64,000 bases of DNA from Mucilaginibacter frigoritolerans (GCF_007830615.1 NZ_VLLI01000001.1:771654-835653), one strand, 5' to 3'. Positions 9,131 to 19,921 are shown, counted from the stretch's first letter. Numbers and translations are program-made. The notes: generated from the letters alone by a model not told the origin.

Positions 9131-10666
9131 ATGGCTAAATATAAACTGTTACTGCCTAAAATGGGGGAAAGTGTTGCGGAGGCAACCGTAATCAAATGGA
9201 CAAAAAATCCGGGAGATTATATTGAAGCCGACGAAACAGTAATGGAAATTGCTACGGATAAGGTAGATTCTGATGTTCCATCTCCGGTTGCAGGCAAATT
9301 GATTGAGCAATTCTTTAAAGATAATGATGTAGTTCAGGTAGGTGCAATTATTGCAATAATTGAAACTAATGAGCCTGAAGAGGAAGTAAAAGGACCTTCT
9401 TTGCAACATGAATCTGTTGTAGCCGAAACTCCAAAACCTGTTGAAGAAGTACATCAACCCATAATTGAACCGTTTGCAACTGATAGTACTAATGCATCTG
9501 AAGCAATAGTTCCGCCTGTATTTGAGGATTATCGTTCGGATTTTGCCCAGGCAGTTCCTTACATTGATCAAATTGAGCAGACAAATGTACCTGGTGTAGA
9601 AAGTGCTGCTAAAAATTCGCTGCGTTTTTATTCTCCGTTGGTAAAAAATATAGCTGCACAAGAAGGAATAAGCAGTGTTGAATTGGATCAAATTACAGGT
9701 ACAGGCGCTGAAGGTCGTTTAACAAAAGACGATTTGCTGGCTTATATCCAAAATAGGTTTAAACCAAACCCTTCGTTTGAAAATAATCCGGTTAAAGCAG
9801 AACCTGTTTTGGCCAACACTATTGAAGCGCCGAAATCAGAGCCTGTAGTTGAAAAATCCCAACCAGTTATTGAAACGCCTGCTCCCGTAACCGAAGTTCC
9901 AAAAGTAACGCCTGCTGCTCAATCAGAACCAGTTCCGGTAGCAAAATCTGTATCGGGTGAAGATGAAATTATTGAGATGGACAGAATGCGCCGCATAATT
10001 GCCGATCATATGGTAATGAGCAAGCATACTTCGCCACACGTTACCTCGTTTGTTGAAGCAGATGTAACTAATATTGTTTTGTGGCGCGAGAAGATAAAGA
10101 GTAGCTTTGAGAAACGCGAAGGTGAAAAGATAACCTTTACCCCAATTTTTATTGAGGCGGTAGTAAGGGCCATAAAAGATTTACCGATGATCAATATCCA
10201 GGTAAATGGAACACAAATCATTAAAAAGAAAGATATCAATATCAGTATGGCAACTGCTTTGCCAAATGGTAACCTGATAGTTCCGGTAATAAAGAAAGCT
10301 GATGAATTAAGTCTGATTGGCTTAACCAAAGCTGTTAATGACCTGGCAAGCCGCGCCCGTACCAATAAATTAAAACCAGATGATGTACAAGGTGGTACAT
10401 TTACTATCACCAATGTAGGTTCATTTGGTAATGTAATGGGTACGCCTATTATTAACCAGCCGCAGGTAGCTATTTTAGCCGTTGGCGCTATCAAGAAAAA
10501 GCCTGCAGTGATTGAAACCTTACAAGGCGATATGATTGCGATCCGTCATATGATGTTCTTGTCATTATCATACGATCACCGTGTGGTTGATGGATCATTG
10601 GGCGGATCATTTGTAAGGCGAGTTGCCGATTATCTTGAGAACTGGGATCCTGGAAGAGAATTGTAA
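9131..10666 (+). CDS. 2-oxo acid dehydrogenase E2 (dihydrolipoamide acyltransferase)
   Basis: E2 core of a 2-oxo acid dehydrogenase complex. I chose the ATG at 9131 (MAKYKLLLPKMGES) over a GTG two codons upstream. Domains in order: a lipoyl domain (about residues 2-77) with the lipoylated lysine in EIATDKVDSDVPSP, a Pro/Glu/Val-rich linker, an E3/E1-binding domain near 170-205 (RFYSPLVKNIAAQEGI), a second flexible linker, and a catalytic acyltransferase domain from about 275. That domain ends with SYDHRVVDGSLGG, where His and Asp are catalytic. The sequence does not show whether the substrate is pyruvate, 2-oxoglutarate or branched-chain oxo acids, so no symbol is given. Confidence 0.93.
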   Translation: MAKYKLLLPKMGESVAEATVIKWTKNPGDYIEADETVMEIATDKVDSDVPSPVAGKLIEQFFKDNDVVQVGAIIAIIETNEPEEEVKGPSLQHESVVAETPKPVEEVHQPIIEPFATDSTNASEAIVPPVFEDYRSDFAQAVPYIDQIEQTNVPGVESAAKNSLRFYSPLVKNIAAQEGISSVELDQITGTGAEGRLTKDDLLAYIQNRFKPNPSFENNPVKAEPVLANTIEAPKSEPVVEKSQPVIETPAPVTEVPKVTPAAQSEPVPVAKSVSGEDEIIEMDRMRRIIADHMVMSKHTSPHVTSFVEADVTNIVLWREKIKSSFEKREGEKITFTPIFIEAVVRAIKDLPMINIQVNGTQIIKKKDINISMATALPNGNLIVPVIKKADELSLIGLTKAVNDLASRARTNKLKPDDVQGGTFTITNVGSFGNVMGTPIINQPQVAILAVGAIKKKPAVIETLQGDMIAIRHMMFLSLSYDHRVVDGSLGGSFVRRVADYLENWDPGREL

Positions 10667-10680
10667 ATCTAAATACATGT

Positions 10681-10707
10681 CCCGCCTTAACAAAGGCGGG
10701 ATTTTTT
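10681..10707 (+). terminator. Rho-independent terminator after the E2 gene
   Basis: A GC-rich stem CCCGCC (10681-10686) pairs with GGCGGG (10695-10700) across the loop TTAACAAA. A six-T run follows from 10702. It starts 15 bases after the E2 stop codon. Confidence 0.9.
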
Positions 10708-10837
10708 GTTTTATAGCACAGTTTACCTCAAGAAGACGCTATTTCTGAATTTGTACAGCTTTGTACCAACATGTACAGGCTGTGAATTGGCTGATGTTTT
10801 ATTCATTCCGTAATTTGAATTATAACAATTACATTGA

Positions 10838-11626
10838 ATGAAAAACCTAATCAAACCTGCGCGCATTTCTTACGGTATTTTAATAGCCGCATTGGCCATA
10901 CAGCAAATCTTTTACAAAGATTTTAGGCCGGTAATTTTGCCACCATGGCACCCATCTATTACTGGTTACGCCATTTATGTTTACGTAATAAGCACCCTTT
11001 TTATTGCGGGTGGAGTTGCCATTATTTTTGAAGTAGGTAGCAGACCGGTATCCCTTATTTTGGGTGGAGTATTGCTCTTGCTTTTTTGCATTTGCCAGAT
11101 TCCATATGAACTTATTGTCGATCCTTATTATAAACATTTTGGTGTTTGGGTAAATGCCTTGAAAGAACTTGCCATGGCAGGTGGTGCTTTCGTTGTAGCC
11201 GGATCATTTATGACGAAAGATGAAGGTAAAGAAAACTCATTAATTATGCTCCTGGAAAGATTGATTCCTTTAGGCAACGTTTTCTTTTGTATAATGATTG
11301 TGGGCTTTGGAATTGACCATTTTTTGTATGCTGATGGTATTTCAACATTGGTGCCCAACTGGATGCCCTTGCATCTGTTCTGGACATACTTTGCTGGCGT
11401 GGCTCTAATAGGCTCTGGATTAAGTATTATCTTGAGGATAAGGCTTAAATTGAGTTCGTTATTGCTTGCGCTAATGATATTTTTATGGCTCGTTTTGTTG
11501 CACATCCCACGTGCCTTTACCGACCCTTATTCACTACAGGGTAACGAGGTTTCGAGCGTGTTTGAGGCATTTGGCTTTAGTGGTATTGCATTTTTAATGG
11601 CTTACGGATACCACACCAAAAAATAA
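10838..11626 (+). CDS. Polytopic membrane protein, duplicated four-helix halves (DoxX-like)
   Basis: A 262-residue protein with about eight predicted membrane segments in two similar halves. Each half opens with a helix, then a loop containing P-x-W-x-P/M (PPWHPSITGY in the first half, PNWMPLHLFW in the second), and then three more helices. The duplicated arrangement resembles DoxX/DoxD-type membrane proteins, but no catalytic residue can be assigned. The upstream gap carries TGTACAG/TTGTACC repeats near 10753-10785, which might be an operator. The stop at 11626 is one base from the end of the convergent gene. The function is unknown. Confidence 0.75.
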   Translation: MKNLIKPARISYGILIAALAIQQIFYKDFRPVILPPWHPSITGYAIYVYVISTLFIAGGVAIIFEVGSRPVSLILGGVLLLLFCICQIPYELIVDPYYKHFGVWVNALKELAMAGGAFVVAGSFMTKDEGKENSLIMLLERLIPLGNVFFCIMIVGFGIDHFLYADGISTLVPNWMPLHLFWTYFAGVALIGSGLSIILRIRLKLSSLLLALMIFLWLVLLHIPRAFTDPYSLQGNEVSSVFEAFGFSGIAFLMAYGYHTKK

Positions 11627-11627
11627 A

Positions 11628-12800
11628 TTAAGCAACTATTGAAGTTGCAGATTGTTCCTTATTGAATTTGCGGAATATCGTTTCATAAATAATCTTTAAC
11701 CATATCAGTACGCAAGGCAAAGCTTTCAATTTATAAGGCACCACATAATTCATTTTAATATATCGTGGAAATAAATCAGATGGCGACATAACGGTTAATA
11801 TTAGCGCAAAAACCAGCAAACCTATTTCAAAACCGGTAACTGGTCTGTTCAGATTCATAAACCAAATACCCACACCGGCTACTGCAATAATATAAGTTGG
11901 CGACTCAGACGAGCTGCTGAAAATAATAACAAATACTAAGGTTGATGCCAGTAATAAAAGTTGGTAGGGTACAGTATTGTATTCCTTTATTCTTAAATAC
12001 CAGATTGCAAATAGCACAATCGCAGGTGCTATTATAGTGATGTTTGATAATTGCCTGTAGTTGAATATATTACGAATAAGCCCCATTGCAGAAATATCCT
12101 GCAAGCTTGGGCCTATATTGGCAAGGTTCTTTTGCACTAAATCGCCATACCAATCATGATAAGTATGGATGATATAGGATGGTGAAGAGATAGCCATTGG
12201 CAGTAAAAACAACACTACAGACCAAAATAGAAGGCTTAAAATAAACTTCGGCTTGTTTTTTGAAAAGAAGAAGAATGCCAGGCCAACTATTGGATAAAGC
12301 TTGATAAATGTTCCGGCAACAATCATCAGTGCAGCCCAGAAATCTTTTTCGTTCCTAATAAAAACATAGGCCAATATAATTAAAGCACCTATAAATGGAT
12401 TAATCTCCACGTTTGATGAAGACGTCATCAGCTCATGGGCACAAATAAGTAAAATAGCCAGATATTGATACTCAGTTATAGGTAGTGCCTTAATGGCTTT
12501 GTATAATATCCAGGCGTTAAACATCACCCATAATATTACCCCAAAACCATCTGGTAACAAAGCAAACGGAGCCATTAATAGAGCGAACACCGGCCCGTAA
12601 TGATTTAAATCCTGAAATTGGGGTTGATAGCCGAAAATAGTATGCTGATGAATAACATTGATAAAGTTATATTTATATACAAAGTAATTGTTGTGAATGT
12701 GGTTAAGCAGTACGCTTTTACCAACCGCAAAAAAGCTAAGACCAAAGTATAGTGTAAATACAAAAGGTTTGTTTTTTACAAGATTAGCAAGTTTACTCAT
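11628..12800 (-). CDS. Glycosyltransferase family 87-like membrane protein (DUF2029)
   Basis: A 390-residue integral membrane protein with about ten hydrophobic segments. The first periplasmic loop carries HTIFGYQPQFQDLNHYGPVFALLMAPFA, the pattern of GT87 polyprenyl-phosphate-dependent mannosyl/arabinosyl transferases (C-type GT fold). The Asp-Leu-Asn region after the first helix probably carries the catalytic Asp. The acceptor is not evident, because no other glycan genes lie alongside. It converges on the DoxX-like gene with a one-base gap. Confidence 0.8.
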   Translation of the reverse strand: MSKLANLVKNKPFVFTLYFGLSFFAVGKSVLLNHIHNNYFVYKYNFINVIHQHTIFGYQPQFQDLNHYGPVFALLMAPFALLPDGFGVILWVMFNAWILYKAIKALPITEYQYLAILLICAHELMTSSSNVEINPFIGALIILAYVFIRNEKDFWAALMIVAGTFIKLYPIVGLAFFFFSKNKPKFILSLLFWSVVLFLLPMAISSPSYIIHTYHDWYGDLVQKNLANIGPSLQDISAMGLIRNIFNYRQLSNITIIAPAIVLFAIWYLRIKEYNTVPYQLLLLASTLVFVIIFSSSSESPTYIIAVAGVGIWFMNLNRPVTGFEIGLLVFALILTVMSPSDLFPRYIKMNYVVPYKLKALPCVLIWLKIIYETIFRKFNKEQSATSIVA

Positions 12801-12904
12801 CAGCTTAAATTATAGCGGTATGCTTGCAAAGATAATAATCCGCCTAATAATACCTGCATAGCACAGAAGATGCTTAACTACGTTCCATGGCAAATGGAAC
12901 AAGC

Positions 12905-12933
12905 AAAAAAGGCCCCTTTGCAGGAGCCGTTTT
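12905..12933 (-). terminator. Terminator of the metY-metX-hom operon
   Basis: Read on the minus strand, GGCTCC and GGGGCC arms (one G-T pair) flank a TGCAAA loop and are followed by six T. In plus coordinates the arms are 12911-12916 and 12923-12928 and the T-run is 12905-12910. It lies 40 bases beyond the hom stop. A short T-run on the other side makes it potentially bidirectional. Confidence 0.82.
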
Positions 12934-12967
12934 TAAACTAAATAAACCTAAATGAAAATATAAAATT

Positions 12968-14203
12968 TTAAAATGCTTCTTCAGCTACTGTTGCTTCAGC
13001 CGCCAGATTTACACCAGCAAGCTGATCGGCAAAGGCTACAAATGCTTTGTTGTTGGCTATTAATTGTTGGTTATCAATAAGGCTTTGCAGATTGATTTTA
13101 CCAATAACAAACTTATAGCTGCCCGAATAATAACGCTCATGGATATGGGTGAAATTTAGCGTCTCTACTAATGCTTCATCCTCATAGCGTAGATAAATAT
13201 TCAGTTCAATATCATTGGTGAAGTTAAGACTGGTGCGTTCTTTCGCCTTTTTGTATTCGTACGCGTAATCATAACGTAAAGCGGCTATATCAGATAATAC
13301 AGCAGAACCAGTTGGGTGTCCTCCGGCACCTTTTCCGAAAAAGAATTGCTGATCGGCAAAGGCGGCTTGTACAATTACACCGTTGTATTCGTATTCTACA
13401 TTGTATAAAAATTCTTTTTCGTTTACAAATTTGGGTAGTACAAACAAGGCTACATGTTGATCGTCAAGTTCTTTAGCTACCGGAACCAGTTTTATCTTCA
13501 GGTTCTTTTCACGGGCGTATTGCAGATCGTTTGCGGCAAGATTTTGGATGCCAAGGTTAAATACATCATCAGGGTTAACAATTACACCATAAGCATGTGA
13601 AGCGGCTATTACCAGTTTATATTTGGCATCAAAACCGCCCACATCACTGGTAGGGTCCGTTTCAGCAAAACCAAGGTCTTGCGCCTGTTTTAGTGCTGTA
13701 TCATAATCCATATTCTCATTAAATCCTTTAGAAAGAATGTAATTGGATGATCCGTTAAAAATACCACTGATAGAGTGTAGTAACTCATTATCATAATATT
13801 CTTCCAGATTACGGATAATAGGAATACTGCCGCAAACCGCACCTTCATATAACAAAGAAGTGCCATGTTTTTGCTGAAGGTCAATAAGCTCCTTTAAATG
13901 CAGGGCAATCATTTTTTTACTGGCCGAAACCACATTTTTGCCAGAGCTTAATGCTCTCGAAACAATTTCAAACGCTGCTTCGGTATCATTTATCAGCTCA
14001 ACAATGGTATTTATTTCCGGGTTGTCCAGCAATTCATCGCGTTCAGTCGTGAATAGGTGTGCTGGAAGTGTACGTTGTTTGTGCGCGTCTTTAATGGCGA
14101 TCTTTTTGATCTCCAGATTCAGATGTTTGGTTTTAATAATGTCATACAAACCCTGGCCAACCACGCCAAAGCCAAATAGTCCGATGTTTAGTTTTTTGCT
14201 CAT
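12968..14203 (-). CDS. hom: Homoserine dehydrogenase
   Basis: Reduces aspartate semialdehyde to homoserine with NAD(P)H. The N-terminal Rossmann motif is GLFGFGVVGQGL. The catalytic region carries YEGAVCGSIPIIRNL, the FNGSSNYIL segment and ETDPTSDVGGFDAKYKL (about residues 175-195). At 411 residues it is a stand-alone enzyme without a fused aspartokinase. The start overlaps the metX stop by one base (TAATG), which implies translational coupling. It is the last gene of the SAM-riboswitch-headed operon and supplies the substrate of MetX. Confidence 0.95.
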   Translation of the reverse strand: MSKKLNIGLFGFGVVGQGLYDIIKTKHLNLEIKKIAIKDAHKQRTLPAHLFTTERDELLDNPEINTIVELINDTEAAFEIVSRALSSGKNVVSASKKMIALHLKELIDLQQKHGTSLLYEGAVCGSIPIIRNLEEYYDNELLHSISGIFNGSSNYILSKGFNENMDYDTALKQAQDLGFAETDPTSDVGGFDAKYKLVIAASHAYGVIVNPDDVFNLGIQNLAANDLQYAREKNLKIKLVPVAKELDDQHVALFVLPKFVNEKEFLYNVEYEYNGVIVQAAFADQQFFFGKGAGGHPTGSAVLSDIAALRYDYAYEYKKAKERTSLNFTNDIELNIYLRYEDEALVETLNFTHIHERYYSGSYKFVIGKINLQSLIDNQQLIANNKAFVAFADQLAGVNLAAEATVAEEAF

Positions 14204-15258
14204 TATGCAGTGCGTTGCAATTCAATAATTTTTCCTTTTACGTCTGTTTTAAAAAAGGAAGTGATGATATTTGTTAATACTCCGGTTTCAATTAAAAAAC
14301 CATCGTGTCCGTAAAACGAATCTAATTCGGCGAAAACCGATTTTGGGATGTGCTGAAACAGGTATTGCTGCTCCTCAATAGGAAACAACACATCTGATTT
14401 AATACCGATAACCAATGTACGTGCTTTTATCAGGCTTAAAGCCTTTTCAACCCCATGGCGGTTGCGGCCTACATTGTGTGAATCCATGGTTTTTGACAGA
14501 TACCAATAGCTGTAGGCATTAAATCTGTTCACCAGCTTTTCACCCTGGTAGTTTTGGTATGATGCCGCTTTGTAGCCATCTACATGATTGTCTTTTTCTT
14601 CCTGCTGTGTAATGCCGTAGGTTTTGTAGTTACGATAGGAGAGTAATGCTATACTGCGGGCAGCTTTTAATCCCTTTTTACCTCCATCGGGAGCGTTGGC
14701 ATAAAAAGTACGATCAGTACTGATAGCCAGGCGCTGAGACTCATTAAAAGCTATTCCCCATGGTGAATGACGGGCGTTTGTGGCTATTAGTATCAAATTC
14801 TTAATACGCTCGGGTTCCATAATGGCCCATTCAGATGCTTGCTGACCGCCCAGCGATCCTCCTAATAAAATTCCTATCTCTTTAATTCCTAAATGGTCGG
14901 CTAATAACTGATGTCCCTTTACAATATCTCTTATAGTAAATTGCGGGAAAGCAAGATAATAAGGATGTCCGGTAACCGGGTTTATACTTAACGGATTACT
15001 GGTGCCATATGGTGACCCCAAAATATTGGCGCATACAATAAAATGCTCTTTAGGATTAAAGTAATCATTCTCGCCAAAAAAACCTTTCCACCAGTCAAAA
15101 ACATCAGAATTTGCTGTAAGCGCATGGCATACCCATACTACATTGTCGCGGTTTTTGTTTAGTGTTCCGTATGTATTAAATCCAATCTCAAGCTCAGCTA
15201 ATTCCTTGCCCGATTCTAGTTTAAAAGGCTTTTCGTATTTAAAAATCTCTGTACTCAT
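14203..15258 (-). CDS. metX: Homoserine O-acetyltransferase
   Basis: Alpha/beta-hydrolase-fold acyltransferase that activates homoserine as O-acetylhomoserine for methionine synthesis. Family marks are LNKNRDNVVWVCHALTANS (about residues 34-52), the nucleophile elbow GGSLGGQQASEWA with catalytic Ser, IVCANILGSPYGTS upstream of it, and the late Asp (KSDVLFPIEEQ) and His (YGHDGFLIE) of the triad. The length of 351 is usual. It sits between metY and hom; a hairpin lies in the 64-base metY-metX gap. Confidence 0.96.
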   Translation of the reverse strand: MSTEIFKYEKPFKLESGKELAELEIGFNTYGTLNKNRDNVVWVCHALTANSDVFDWWKGFFGENDYFNPKEHFIVCANILGSPYGTSNPLSINPVTGHPYYLAFPQFTIRDIVKGHQLLADHLGIKEIGILLGGSLGGQQASEWAIMEPERIKNLILIATNARHSPWGIAFNESQRLAISTDRTFYANAPDGGKKGLKAARSIALLSYRNYKTYGITQQEEKDNHVDGYKAASYQNYQGEKLVNRFNAYSYWYLSKTMDSHNVGRNRHGVEKALSLIKARTLVIGIKSDVLFPIEEQQYLFQHIPKSVFAELDSFYGHDGFLIETGVLTNIITSFFKTDVKGKIIELQRTA

Positions 15259-15275
15259 TCTCTTCTCTATTTTTT

Positions 15276-15309
15276 AAGCCGGAAGGTCTCTCAGGTCTTC
15301 CGGCTTTTT
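15276..15309. other. Perfect 10-bp hairpin in the metY-metX gap
   Basis: Arms AAGCCGGAAG (15276-15285) and CTTCCGGCTT (15297-15306) match exactly. The T-run (15305-15309) is on the plus-strand side. In the operon's own direction the hairpin is followed by A residues. It therefore does not look like a terminator for metY; it may stabilise or process the mRNA, or stop antisense transcription. Confidence 0.6.
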
Positions 15310-15322
15310 GGGTCTTCAGACC

Positions 15323-16735
<1,413 letters not shown>

Positions 16736-16768
16736 TCAGGAAATGGAAAAATTAAAACGTGTTAAGGC

Positions 16769-16885
16769 TCAGCAACAGCAACGCATACACATATGGTTGC
16801 CAGCATAGCTGTAACAATACACAGGTATATAAGTAGGTTGTGCCTTAAAAATGTTTTGCAGAATGTAATTAATCAGACTTTTCAT
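16769..16885 (-). CDS. 38-codon small ORF in the SAM-riboswitch leader, Cys/Met-rich end
   Basis: On the minus strand an ATG at 16885 opens 38 codons ending at TGA (16769-16771). The predicted peptide begins MKSLINYILQNIFKAQ and ends AGNHMCMRCCC. Three consecutive Cys codons are preceded by two Met codons and one further Cys. It lies between the riboswitch (ends about 16917) and metY (starts 16633) in the same direction. A leader peptide sensing sulfur amino-acid supply is an attractive guess, and a small protein is another. I recognise no family. Only sequence position and composition support it. Confidence 0.5.
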   Translation of the reverse strand: MKSLINYILQNIFKAQPTYIPVYCYSYAGNHMCMRCCC

Positions 16886-16916
16886 GGTTGTTAATTTATA
16901 TTCCCCGGGGTTATTT

Positions 16917-17022
16917 GCCGGGACAGGAATTGGCACCTTCTTCAACATTGAAGGGTTGCCAGCGGGTCATTGAGCCTGATCTCTCGCCGCTTCTTTATAA
17001 ATCAAAACCTGGGTGAGAGGTA
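16917..17022 (-). ncRNA. SAM riboswitch (S-box, SAM-I type)
   Basis: The minus strand reads, in order, CTCTCACC, an AAGCGGCGAGAGATCAGG block, GACCCGCTGGCAACC, then AAGGTGCCAATTCCTG. The GAGAGAT..GGC..ATGA core and the invariant GGCAACC followed by GGTGCCAATTCC are the S-box signature. The riboswitch heads the metY-metX-hom operon, so SAM should repress it. No T-tailed terminator is obvious. A GC-rich CCCGG/CCGGGG pairing at 16900-16922, just before the small ORF start, may instead act on translation or elongation. Confidence 0.93.
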
Positions 17023-17196
17023 ATGATCATTGGTATTGCTACCAAATTTTGTTTCAAAGATAGGATGTTATCATTGTAAATTCCAAATAAAATTTTTATT
17101 TGTTGATTTCGATGGAAGGTGAGAAGATAAAAGAGGAAAGAAAAAGCTTTATCATTGACGTTAATATTAACATAGGTTCAAAGAAGCCTAAACAGT

Positions 17197-18591
17197 CTAC
17201 TTAGCTAACGGTGGTAAAATGTAGGTTTTTATCAGCTTGTCTGATGGAGATTGGCTATTGAAATTGCCGCCGGTAATTACCACCACCATGTTTTGTTGTT
17301 TGAAAATGTAAATTTTTTGACCGCCGTTGCCTTGCGCTCCTACTGTATAGAAACGTTTGCCGTTAACGTCAAAATATTTGAGCCACCACAAGTAACCGTA
17401 ATCAACCCCTTGTACTACGGAGTGTTTAATGGTTGAGGCAGCCACCCAACTGGCAGGTATCACCTGTTTGCCATTCCAAACGCCGTTGTTTAGATAAAGA
17501 AAGCCAAATTTGGCCATGTCCCGGGGGCGCAGGTAAACCTGGCAAAAATCTTCTGATTCCGTTTTATCAGGTTTAAAGCGCCATTTGAAATGAGTTATTC
17601 CTAACGGGCCAAATAGGTTTTTCTCTACAAAATAAGCAATAGGATAGCCTGACGCAATTTCAATAATACGGCCCATGGTTATCGGATTACCTGAGTTATA
17701 GCGTCCCACCTTGCCTGGCGTGTCAAGCATCGGTAAATCGAAAGTGTATTTTATCCAATCGTTGGTATAGCCCATGGTGGTTTCGTCACCGGCTGCTTTG
17801 TTATAAGCTTCATCATAACTTACGCCACTTTGGTTACTTAGCAAGTTATCAATAGTGATGGCCTCTTTTAATGGTGAATCATTAGCGGGGTGATAGCTGG
17901 GGAAGTAGGATAACATCCTGTCGTTCACACTTTTTATCAACCCTTTATCAATGGCAATTCCTGTAAGAGCGGACACCACACTCTTTGAGGCCGACCGTTG
18001 TGATTGCAGGCTGTCGGCTGTGTATTCGTAAAAATACTCCTCAAATATCAGCTTACCATCTTTTATAATCAACACACTGTGCACGTTTGGATAATCGCCA
18101 GCTATAATTTTGCGCACCATATTATTTAATAATGCGCTGTCTAATCCAGATGAGGTTATGCTTCCGGTAGTTAGTCCATCATGGAGTATGGCAGGCTGAT
18201 GATATTGATAGGTATCAGGGTTGACACCTAACCGTGGATACCACATCTTATCAGATATTTTTATATCGCCATTAATGAGCGCAAAAGTTTGGTTATTGTA
18301 AGTATAAGCTACGATTTTATTAGACGTGTTCCGCAAAAATTTAATAGGTTGATGAGCGTTATTCAAAAAGGAGTCTTTACCGGCGGGATGTAATGCATAC
18401 CTTGCCTGTGCAACAATTGCATACAAAACAGTATCCTTTGGCGATGCGGCCATTTGCAATGTACTACTATTGATATAATGATAAACGCCCTGGTATTCTT
18501 TTAACTGCTGATAGGTGTATTTGGAGGCTTGCTGAGCATTGGCAAACAAACAATATAGGCAAAGGCTAAGTAACAACCAGGTGTTTTTCAT
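17197..18591 (-). CDS. Secreted serine hydrolase of the beta-lactamase class C family
   Basis: A 464-residue protein with a signal peptide (TWLLLSLCLYCLFANAQ). The catalytic Ser-x-x-Lys is SASK in RSASKSVVSALTGIA near residue 200, and the Tyr-x-Asn motif is YNS in GRYNSGNPITMG near 293. These mark the penicillin-binding/AmpC-like fold (Pfam Beta-lactamase). About 150 residues between the signal peptide and the catalytic domain are unassigned. Members are mostly esterases or D-amino-acid peptidases, so antibiotic resistance cannot be assumed. It is monocistronic. Confidence 0.87.
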   Translation of the reverse strand: MKNTWLLLSLCLYCLFANAQQASKYTYQQLKEYQGVYHYINSSTLQMAASPKDTVLYAIVAQARYALHPAGKDSFLNNAHQPIKFLRNTSNKIVAYTYNNQTFALINGDIKISDKMWYPRLGVNPDTYQYHQPAILHDGLTTGSITSSGLDSALLNNMVRKIIAGDYPNVHSVLIIKDGKLIFEEYFYEYTADSLQSQRSASKSVVSALTGIAIDKGLIKSVNDRMLSYFPSYHPANDSPLKEAITIDNLLSNQSGVSYDEAYNKAAGDETTMGYTNDWIKYTFDLPMLDTPGKVGRYNSGNPITMGRIIEIASGYPIAYFVEKNLFGPLGITHFKWRFKPDKTESEDFCQVYLRPRDMAKFGFLYLNNGVWNGKQVIPASWVAASTIKHSVVQGVDYGYLWWLKYFDVNGKRFYTVGAQGNGGQKIYIFKQQNMVVVITGGNFNSQSPSDKLIKTYILPPLAK

Positions 18592-18689
18592 GCATTAAAA
18601 GTATTAAATAATATTTTAATAAACAGGAGGTTACGTTTTTGCTTTGTTTTTTTGCAAGTTTTAGAATTTGACGGAACGATGAATGCTGA

Positions 18690-19748
18690 CTATGCCTCTT
18701 CTTTAAAATAAACCTTGTAATAGTTCATGTGTTTATCATCGTCAAAGCCTTTTTCTATTAACTTATTATCACCATGGATATATATGTGAAAGTTTTTATC
18801 AAGCTTTAGTACGCTTTTGTATACACGGGCCTGTTTCTTTACCGCATTGTCTGAAATTTCGAAAGTATTGGCAATAGGACTGTCGAACTCCTGTTCGTAC
18901 TGGCTCTTAAAGTTTTTGAACGATTCTATAGCTTTCTCATTGCCAATCACCTCACCGGTAAACTCGTCCATATCAAAAGTGTCCTTTTCCTTGAAATACT
19001 TCATGCTACGATTCAGCAGGTCTATTTTATCAGCCTTGCTCATTTCAAACTCGTCGTCCAGTTTTTGGGTAACAAAGTTTTTGTAGATACCCAGTGTGTT
19101 ACTGGTCTGGTTAAAACTATCGTTACGGATTTTAAGTTGCAAAAATTGATCTTTCCAGTAAATGGCAGCATCTTGTCCGCCATTTGTTTTATCAACCACA
19201 ACTACTTTATATCCGTTTTCTTTTTCAATATTAAAAATCAATACGCCTTTATCAAGCTTATTAATATTGATGGCATCCTGTTCATAATCTACCTGGAAAC
19301 CGCCAGTGTCAGGATAGACTTTAAGGTAGGTTTCCTTGTTTTCTGATTTAAAGATTCCGATGGCATCCAACGGGTTACCTTCAATCTGCACCTGGTTAAA
19401 ATACACTACATACAGTTCACCACCTTTTATGTTAGGATGATTGGCAACCTTGAACAAATGCTTGGCGATTTGTTTTGATGCTTCGTGGAATTTTTCCTTA
19501 TCATCAAACACCTGCGTGGCAAAATGATGTAATTCATTAAGGTTTAAATCGCCACTGCTATGGGTTAAATGATAAACTTCATTAGCCTTTTCAAAGGGTT
19601 TTAAAAAGTACTGCATTAATAAATTAGGAATAATATCGTCTTTTAATATGATCGGATGATCGGATAATGAATATAGTTCATTTAGGGCTTGATTGCCAAC
19701 ATGATGCACGGAAATAGTATCGAGCGAAGCTTCAAAAAAGGTTACCAT
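18690..19748 (-). CDS. Nucleoid-associated protein (NdpA / 37-kDa family)
   Basis: A 352-residue cytoplasmic protein beginning VTFFEASLDTISVHHVGNQALNE. It has the family pattern of an N-terminal half with EVYHLTHSSGDLNLNELHHFA and a central LYVVYFNQVQIEGNPLDAIGIFKSE. YejK/NdpA proteins associate with the nucleoid in E. coli; the molecular role is poorly known. It is transcribed divergently from mnmE and is monocistronic. Confidence 0.82.
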   Translation of the reverse strand: MVTFFEASLDTISVHHVGNQALNELYSLSDHPIILKDDIIPNLLMQYFLKPFEKANEVYHLTHSSGDLNLNELHHFATQVFDDKEKFHEASKQIAKHLFKVANHPNIKGGELYVVYFNQVQIEGNPLDAIGIFKSENKETYLKVYPDTGGFQVDYEQDAININKLDKGVLIFNIEKENGYKVVVVDKTNGGQDAAIYWKDQFLQLKIRNDSFNQTSNTLGIYKNFVTQKLDDEFEMSKADKIDLLNRSMKYFKEKDTFDMDEFTGEVIGNEKAIESFKNFKSQYEQEFDSPIANTFEISDNAVKKQARVYKSVLKLDKNFHIYIHGDNKLIEKGFDDDKHMNYYKVYFKEEA

Positions 19749-19921
19749 AGTTAGTGGCGAAGGTAGGATTTTTAGCGTGAAATAGATAGTTTATAGAGCA
19801 TAGTTTGTTATGGTTTATATATGACAAAAAGATGATTTAGGAAGATTGGGCTTAAATAGCGACTTTTGCATTGAAAGTTTATTGGTGAATAAAAACAATG
19901 ATCCAATGACTAAATGACCCA

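Noticed and set aside
9149..9691. Minus-strand open frame of 180 codons
   Set aside because: Antisense to the E2 gene; composition is Tyr/Phe/Cys/Arg-heavy, typical of a shadow frame.
17197..18591. Possible antibiotic-resistance beta-lactamase
   Set aside because: The SxxK and YxN motifs fit the whole class C-like hydrolase family, most of which are esterases or peptidases; nothing points to resistance.
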